A stretch of 64,000 nucleotides of DNA, taken from assembly GCA_009929615.1 (NCBI GenBank), contig SAAB01000004.1, forward strand, positions 1 to 64,000. The letters run 5' to 3'. The translations under genes and the position numbers were made by a program. Source of the DNA: Clostridia bacterium. Its GTDB lineage: Bacteria > Bacillota > Clostridia > Lachnospirales > Lachnospiraceae. The notes beneath the pieces are model-generated. The model worked only from the letters and a program-made list of their open reading frames with translations. It was not told the origin of the DNA and did no database searches. The stretch's first letter is position 1; every line of letters begins with the position of its first letter. Below are positions 59,761 to 64,000 of this stretch, one piece after another.

Positions 59761-59779
59761 TGAAATTTAACTTAGTCAC

Positions 59780-60310
59780 TTACGAGCTTTCATTTTCAGC
59801 TTCTGTATCAGAGCAGAACGGACAAATATGTTTTTTCCGTGGACGGTCACAACTCTGCGGTGAAATAAATGAAAGATCGCAACGGTAACACCTTACCATA
59901 CGTATTTCTTCAGCTCGAAAATCACGAGCAAGAGTCCAGGCCTCGTTGGCATCAATCATCATTTTCGAGGCTTCTTCCGGGCGGAATTTAAGGTTTAGTT
60001 CCCGGTAGATTTCGAACGCACTCACCACATCAACGATGTTGTCACTGTTGTTTGGGTCTTTCGAACGACGCAGATAGATGCTCATAAAATTGGTTGCCTC
60101 AACCTTTTTATGTGTCGTATTGAGCAGCGTCTCTGAATGTTTAAGTCGTCCGATTGATACATCACTCAGATGGAACTCTTTTCGCAAAAAATCAATAACA
60201 CGGTCACTTGCATTAAGCGAATGCACAATGATCTTTCTACGAAATCCTAATTTTACCATTTTCTGTGTTAAAGCAAATTTATCTTCATCCCGGACAAGAG
60301 CAGCCTTCAT
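59780..60310 (-). CDS. FlhC-like transfer activator (SetC/AcaC type)
   Basis: This 176-residue protein resembles FlhC in its C-terminal half: ANEAWTLARDFRAEEIRMVRCYRC...HICPFC aligns with FlhC LTRAWTLVRF...CNCCG...CSLC. Cys141, 144, 163 and 166 form the zinc site. The N-terminal helices match FlhC DNA-contact regions more weakly. In SXT (SetCD) and IncA/C (AcaCD) this class activates all tra operons. The start at 60310 has GGAG upstream and lies 3 bases before the end of the partner gene. The CAAAACG boxes in this window are the obvious candidate targets. Confidence 0.82.
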   Translation of the reverse strand: MKAALVRDEDKFALTQKMVKLGFRRKIIVHSLNASDRVIDFLRKEFHLSDVSIGRLKHSETLLNTTHKKVEATNFMSIYLRRSKDPNNSDNIVDVVSAFEIYRELNLKFRPEEASKMMIDANEAWTLARDFRAEEIRMVRCYRCDLSFISPQSCDRPRKKHICPFCSDTEAENESS

Positions 60311-60312
60311 AA

Positions 60313-60843
60313 TCAATTACTCCAATGAGAATAGCGCGACTGTAAGTAACCTGTTAATTCTAAGGTTGGGTTGGGGGCTCCAATAACTGTACTGAAGTCA
60401 CAATCTACTAAATCGGCAAATGGACGAATAGGTTTAAAATATATTTTGCCGGTTATGATTGCATCGATTGTTTGTGCATCATCCATACGTTCGACAAGCT
60501 GTACGGTTTTTTCATTATCAAACCAGTAGAACGTTTGGGCAACAGTCCCCGTATTAATGAAAACACGAACACTGAATACCAGCAGGGCAAGCCGTAGGAT
60601 GTATGAGTCATGACGAACGAATTTTTCTACCTCAGTAGATATCTTGCGCTCGGGATCATGACAGATATTAAAGATGGGCAAGTCATACTTCTCCATCGAT
60701 AAAGCGAGCTTGGCCTGATTAGATTTCTCTATCAAAAATTCCCGGTCTCCTTCTGCTAACTCAAAAGGGCTTTTATACAACGATTGCGCACGGGTAATAA
60801 TTGAGATGGCAGTCTGTAGAAAATACAAATTTTGATTAATCAT
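60313..60843 (-). CDS. Putative FlhD-like partner of the activator (SetD/AcaD position)
   Basis: This 176-residue helical protein occupies the place of SetD/AcaD beside the FlhC-like gene. Its first ~65 residues (INQNLYFLQTAISIITRAQSLY) resemble FlhD in length and helix pattern only. FlhD is 116 residues, so the C-terminal half is extra. I chose the ATG at 60843, which overlaps the stop of the transglycosylase gene (ATGATTAA); an earlier in-frame start runs inside that gene. A complex with the FlhC-like protein is inferred. Confidence 0.6.
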   Translation of the reverse strand: MINQNLYFLQTAISIITRAQSLYKSPFELAEGDREFLIEKSNQAKLALSMEKYDLPIFNICHDPERKISTEVEKFVRHDSYILRLALLVFSVRVFINTGTVAQTFYWFDNEKTVQLVERMDDAQTIDAIITGKIYFKPIRPFADLVDCDFSTVIGAPNPTLELTGYLQSRYSHWSN

Positions 60844-61396
60844 TTTCGATAAGCCTCTTCCATACGCGTAATACGCGCTGACCATATTCACGAGCCTTGC
60901 CTTCCAACTTAGGGTTTTGAGTGTTGTATCCACCTATCGCCAGTTCTATATCGCCAGGGTTAGCTTTGATGGCTGCACACAAAGTCTTTGCCCCGATTCG
61001 GATGTTTGTATCGACATCCAGGAGTTCTTCAGGATGGTTAACATACTGTCCGTTCCAACGAAAATTAATTTGAACGATTCCAATATCTGTTACCGGAGTG
61101 GCTGAGAGATAGCGGGCTAGCGCTCTCTTTGCATCTTCATAACTTGTCGGGTAATACGACCCATAAACATAGTTGTTCAATGCCCAGGGGCTGGGAACAA
61201 CATACCCCTTGGTTCCTGCATTATTTTTACTCTCGGTGAGTGCCACCGCGTAGAGAAGGTACGGATCGAGGCCACACTCTTTCTGGGAATGCTTTTCCCA
61301 AGAAGTGCCACGAAGATCTACAAGCCTGGCGTTCGTACTCGTGCAGTAAGCAGCACATAGTAAAGCGAGCACCAAACTCTTCGTTGCTATCTGCAT
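60836..61396 (-). CDS. Lytic transglycosylase (SLT-type, VirB1-like)
   Basis: This 186-residue protein has a signal peptide (about residues 1-23) and an SLT domain: the catalytic Glu in YAVALTESKNN (Glu55), then GIVQINFRWN, the ...IRIGAKTL box and AIGGYN. It cuts peptidoglycan to let the channel assemble. The start at 61396 has GGGGAGGGG upstream. It overlaps the FlhD-like gene, so enzyme and activator are in one operon, as in IncA/C and SXT. Confidence 0.9.
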   Translation of the reverse strand: MQIATKSLVLALLCAAYCTSTNARLVDLRGTSWEKHSQKECGLDPYLLYAVALTESKNNAGTKGYVVPSPWALNNYVYGSYYPTSYEDAKRALARYLSATPVTDIGIVQINFRWNGQYVNHPEELLDVDTNIRIGAKTLCAAIKANPGDIELAIGGYNTQNPKLEGKAREYGQRVLRVWKRLIEND

Positions 61397-61425
61397 TTCC
61401 CCTCCCCACAAACCCTACAACGGCA

Positions 61426-61956
61426 TCAACTTATGCGAACACGCCTTGGTGTAACCTTTTCATTAACGCCGCTATCTTGATTGTCGCCTGTCTCCCCAAC
61501 GCCCGATTTATCTCCAGGATTGGGATCCGGTATTTTTCCAGCAATCTCAGGCTTACTGGTAAGGTTCGCCGTCGATAACTGGTCATCTTTAACTTCGAAC
61601 TCTTGAATATCACTGCCCACACAAAATGGCGGGCCTGTATTGACTATATCGTTGCTAACCACGTGACGAAATTTTGGTTCAGTGTCCTCATTTACTTTGG
61701 GTAAGTGGCCGTCTCTCTGACTAGTCATCAGACCAGTCTCATTTTCTGTATTCGGCCCACGGACTGATTTCTTCTGTTCTGATTTACGTTTTTTTGAAGT
61801 CTCACGGACGATACCGGGTATAAAACTGTCACCTGCTAGCAATGCTCGGTTTGCCAGCGCCAATAGTGAACTGCTGCGCTGGCCAGACTGTTTTGATTCC
61901 AGATAATTAATCAGCTCTGGAAACAGTATTGGATTAATCGTCACTCGAACTTGCAT
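61426..61956 (-). CDS. ParR-like adaptor protein
   Basis: This 176-residue protein has a ribbon-helix-helix look at the N-terminus (QVRVTINPILFPELINYLES...RSSSLLALANRALLAGD) and a basic, disordered C-terminal half. It lies 14 bases after the ParM-like gene on the same strand, where ParR is expected. ParR binds parC and caps ParM filaments. R1 ParR is 117 residues; this one is longer. Start at 61956 with AAAGGGGG upstream. Confidence 0.65.
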   Translation of the reverse strand: MQVRVTINPILFPELINYLESKQSGQRSSSLLALANRALLAGDSFIPGIVRETSKKRKSEQKKSVRGPNTENETGLMTSQRDGHLPKVNEDTEPKFRHVVSNDIVNTGPPFCVGSDIQEFEVKDDQLSTANLTSKPEIAGKIPDPNPGDKSGVGETGDNQDSGVNEKVTPRRVRIS

Positions 61957-61970
61957 GAAACCCCCTTTGC

Positions 61971-62993
61971 TCAATCATCGCCGTAAAGCATCAAGTCAAC
62001 GCCATAGTTCCAGAAACCAATGGCATTACTGGCAACAGGCAACGGGCTCGATACGATCCTGGCTCGGGGGAATTCTTCTCGTATGGTCTGTTCGTAGAAC
62101 CTTGTCCCACCACCGGCAGCTGCAATGATATGGACTGGCCCGAGAACCCTTGTCGATTTTCGCAACTCTTTGACTACATCACTGGCGATGGAGGGAATAG
62201 CTTCTTCAAGCAGAGGACGTAGGGAAATGTGGCGGAACCCATTAAAGAAAGACTGCTCATTGTTACGGAGAGCGATTTCAATAATTTCTGGTAGATCATC
62301 AATTCGCTCTTCCGGGTTATCGGCATTAAGGCGGTTCACAATGCTTTCGATAATTGCACTGGTTGCTTTTAATGATGAACCTGAAGAGCCTGATACCCTG
62401 CTTCCGCTCTTAAAGGCGATGTAGTCCATCGAGAAGAAGCCAGGGTCAACCACGAGAATGGTCGACTTCTCTAATTCTTCCTGACTGATAAGGCCCGGTC
62501 TGTTAACGATGTCATTGATGACACCAACGCCCTGCTGAAGAACGAGGCATTTTTTAACAGTCACTGTTTTTCCTGGCGCAATAGTAAACGTACCGGTGAG
62601 CCTCGCAGTCAGTTTCGCGCGTTCACTTTCATTAGCAAGACGGACAGGTAAACCAGTTACTACCAGGTCGATTTCATTGCCTGCTTTAGCAGTGATTTTA
62701 TCCAGTGAGGCCAGATATAGTGCCAGGTACATTTCTGTCATGTGGTAACGGTCATGCAGCTCACGCGCATCGGGGCGTTCGGTAAAAGCCCGCCATTCTT
62801 TACCTCCTGGGTACACCAACACTTCATGTTCGCAGCTACGCTTTACCAGCCGCACATCATCTACTGGCTCATTCGTAGCGTAGGCCGGATAAATACTGAC
62901 TGTGGGTTTGTCATCCGCTGAATCCCCTACAGCAATTTTTACATTGCTGTATCCAATATCAATTCCGCAGACAACCAATTTGTCATTGCTCAT
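61971..62993 (-). CDS. parM: ParM-type actin-like plasmid segregation ATPase
   Basis: This 340-residue actin-fold protein has phosphate-1 motif GIDIGYSNVKIA near the N-terminus, phosphate-2 ILVVDPGFFSMDYIA near 180 and adenosine motif IIAAAGGGTRFYEQTI near 300. It belongs to the ParM/StbA or Alp-type group. ParM filaments push sister plasmids apart. The pairing with the downstream ParR-like gene gives a type II partition unit. The centromere should lie nearby, probably upstream in the non-coding right end. Confidence 0.9.
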   Translation of the reverse strand: MSNDKLVVCGIDIGYSNVKIAVGDSADDKPTVSIYPAYATNEPVDDVRLVKRSCEHEVLVYPGGKEWRAFTERPDARELHDRYHMTEMYLALYLASLDKITAKAGNEIDLVVTGLPVRLANESERAKLTARLTGTFTIAPGKTVTVKKCLVLQQGVGVINDIVNRPGLISQEELEKSTILVVDPGFFSMDYIAFKSGSRVSGSSGSSLKATSAIIESIVNRLNADNPEERIDDLPEIIEIALRNNEQSFFNGFRHISLRPLLEEAIPSIASDVVKELRKSTRVLGPVHIIAAAGGGTRFYEQTIREEFPRARIVSSPLPVASNAIGFWNYGVDLMLYGDD

Positions 62994-63652
62994 TCGTTAA
63001 CCCTGCAAGTTAAAAATGAATTACTGCCACTCCGATAACATTTGAGCGCCAAAAAGGGGTTCGCACTAACGTAAAGAAAGGTGGCCTCCCTCTGTCAACG
63101 TCGGGAATTAACCGTTAACAAGTTGTAACATGGTATTCAAACGATCATCGATTACCATTTTTTTTATCGGCAAAACGTCCCCATTTTTGACATTAATAAT
63201 GGCTAGATACGGACGTTTAAAATGTCAGATATGTACATAAATGCTGCATGAAACTGGACGTCATATATGGCTAAATCCGGCCCTAAAAACCTTAACCCCT
63301 AACCTAAATCAGACTGAGGAAATTAGGTGGTAATGTATGAGGGCAACACATTTAGATTGGCTTTCCGCCTGGGGATTTCGCGGAGTATATATACTAAAAA
63401 CACATGCTTCGGTGAGGTGAATTAAGGTATGTTGTGGCGATTACTCAAGGGTACACTTCGTGAAAATTTTACTTAAGCACAAGTTATAATTTCACTTAAA
63501 TATGCATATCTCCCCTTCACTTCCCCCCCAAAAAAACTCTCTCAAACTAGTATATATACCTACAAAATGTGACATAAATCACTATGAAGTTACTGTGATT
63601 TAGGATTGATCCTGAAGACGGAGGGAGGTGATGGAAGTTTCAGCTGCGTTTG
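62994..63652. other. Non-coding region upstream of parM
   Basis: This stretch of about 650 bases has no convincing gene apart from a 30-residue ORF at its right end (63631). It holds the parM leader, a CAAAACG box (63171) followed by GGACGTTT in inverted sense, and two AGTATATATAC-type palindromes at 63384 and 63549. The last 400 bases are A/T-rich. It could contain the parC centromere or oriT; neither can be pinned down. Confidence 0.45.
63171..63190 (+). promoter_or_regulatory. Candidate activator box right of parM
   Basis: CAAAACGTCCCCATTTTTGA, near-identical to 13919 and 49269. It points away from parM into a non-coding region, so the transcript, if any, may be an RNA, a short peptide or a gene outside the window. 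Confidence 0.45.
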
Positions 63653-63723
63653 CCATTGTATTCTCCAGAAAGGTAACAAAAAGTGGAAAAGCCAGAAACA
63701 TAAGTTTCTGCCATATCATATAG
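63631..63723 (+). CDS. Possible 30-aa peptide
   Basis: ATG at 63631 follows GGAGGGAGGTG, an unusually strong ribosome-binding site. The 30 codons run into the first repeat unit and stop at 63723. The product is basic with a hydrophobic end (FCHII). The second repeat unit does not keep the frame, so this may be only the coincidence of a good site. It could be a leader peptide. Confidence 0.3.
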   Translation: MEVSAAFAIVFSRKVTKSGKARNISFCHII

Positions 63724-64000
63724 CGACTCTACATAATCGTTTACTAAGAGGTTTGTGCAGCGGTGGGCGTCATCCCGTTAATCGCCTCTACATTAGGGGA
63801 AGTAAGTTTCCATTATATTCCCCAGAAACCTATTAAAAATCAGAAATGCCCAGAAACGTAGTTTTCTGCCATATCATATAGAGATTGGCAAACTGCTTGA
63901 TTAAAATAAAATGGCTTGATAAAAGTACCCGTACAGATAGATATTAATAGCTCAATCACCAGATTGCCATTGTATTCTCCAGAAACATGCAAAAAATGAG
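63653..64000. repeat. Repeat array, 157-bp period, runs past window end
   Basis: A module beginning CCATTGTATTCTCCAGAAA occurs at 63653, 63810 (two changes) and 63967, exactly 157 bases apart. Its second part, CAGAAAC..GTTTCTGCCATATCATATAG, occurs at 63693 and 63851. So about 70 conserved bases alternate with about 86 variable bases. Each module has CCAGAAA boxes in direct and inverted orientation. The third unit is cut by the window end. Iteron, centromere or small-RNA array are the options. Confidence 0.7.

Noticed and set aside
61426..61956. MobI/oriT-associated protein instead of ParR
   Set aside because: SXT-like elements have mobI near oriT, but the RHH-like N-terminus and tight linkage to ParM favour ParR. 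Not fully excluded.
63606..63836. 76-codon ORF across the repeat array
   Set aside because: The frame is not kept between repeat units and has no good start site of its own; the shorter ORF from 63631 has the better site and is listed at low confidence.
63653..64000. CRISPR array
   Set aside because: The repeats are about 70 bases and diverged, the spacers about 86 bases, and there are no cas genes.
63653..64000. Integron attC sites
   Set aside because: There is no GTTRRRY core site, no cassette ORFs and no integrase in the window.

Overview
The window is most of the conjugation region of a large self-transmissible plasmid from a gammaproteobacterium, most likely an enterobacterium. It encodes an F-type mating-pair apparatus (TraL, E, K, B, V, C, W, U, F, H, G, N and a TraA-like pilin), a relaxase of the HHH/HD type (MOBH class) with its coupling protein, and an FlhC-like transfer activator. 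This combination is known from IncA/C, IncHI and IncT plasmids and SXT/R391 elements. A ParM-type actin and a ParR-like adaptor favour a plasmid over an integrated element. No replication initiator, resistance cassette, tRNA or rRNA is visible, so the window is a fragment of a larger replicon. The incompatibility group cannot be settled from the sequence alone.

Layout. 0.1-3.0 kb (minus): a three-gene operon matching klaA-telA-telB in order and size. 3.2-9.1 kb (plus): a LepB-like signal peptidase, small membrane and lipoproteins, a membrane-anchored Mrr-type nuclease and a VirB9-like protein. 9.2-13.8 kb: a secreted PLD nuclease, the pilin gene, a DUF1294 membrane protein, a UvrD-like helicase, a DsbA-like protein and a lipoprotein. 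14.0-19.7 kb: relaxase, coupling protein and a DUF4400-like protein. 19.8-25.1 kb: a second DsbA-like protein and traLEKBV. 25.2-28.2 kb: a YadA-type trimeric adhesin between terminators, followed by an IS3-family element inserted in the loop of the adhesin's own terminator. 28.4-34.9 kb: dsbC, traC, trbI-like, trhF-like, a trbC-traW fusion and traU. 34.9-35.7 kb (minus): a DUF1845/AcaB-like regulator candidate.

36-49 kb is a DNA-processing block: an SSB-like protein, a Bet/RecT annealase, a YqaJ exonuclease, a CobS-like AAA+ ATPase, a DUF3150-like protein, a VWA protein with an HEAAH motif, and about ten small unknown genes. Three long leaders with matching hairpin architecture sit in front of transcription units here. 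The same few ribosome-binding cassettes are reused before gene after gene. This is the most unusual part of the window. The leaders could be structured mRNA leaders or single-strand promoters, like Frpo of plasmid F, that act on the entering strand.

49.2-58.9 kb: a small HTH-like gene, then traF, traH, traG and traN. 58.9-63.0 kb (minus): a lipoprotein, the FlhC-like activator and its partner, a lytic transglycosylase, a ParR-like protein and ParM. 63.0-64.0 kb is non-coding and ends in a repeat array with a 157-bp period. Related boxes with the core CAAAACG lie before relaxase, traK, traF/H/G, the kla operon and other units; they are candidate sites for the FlhC-like activator.
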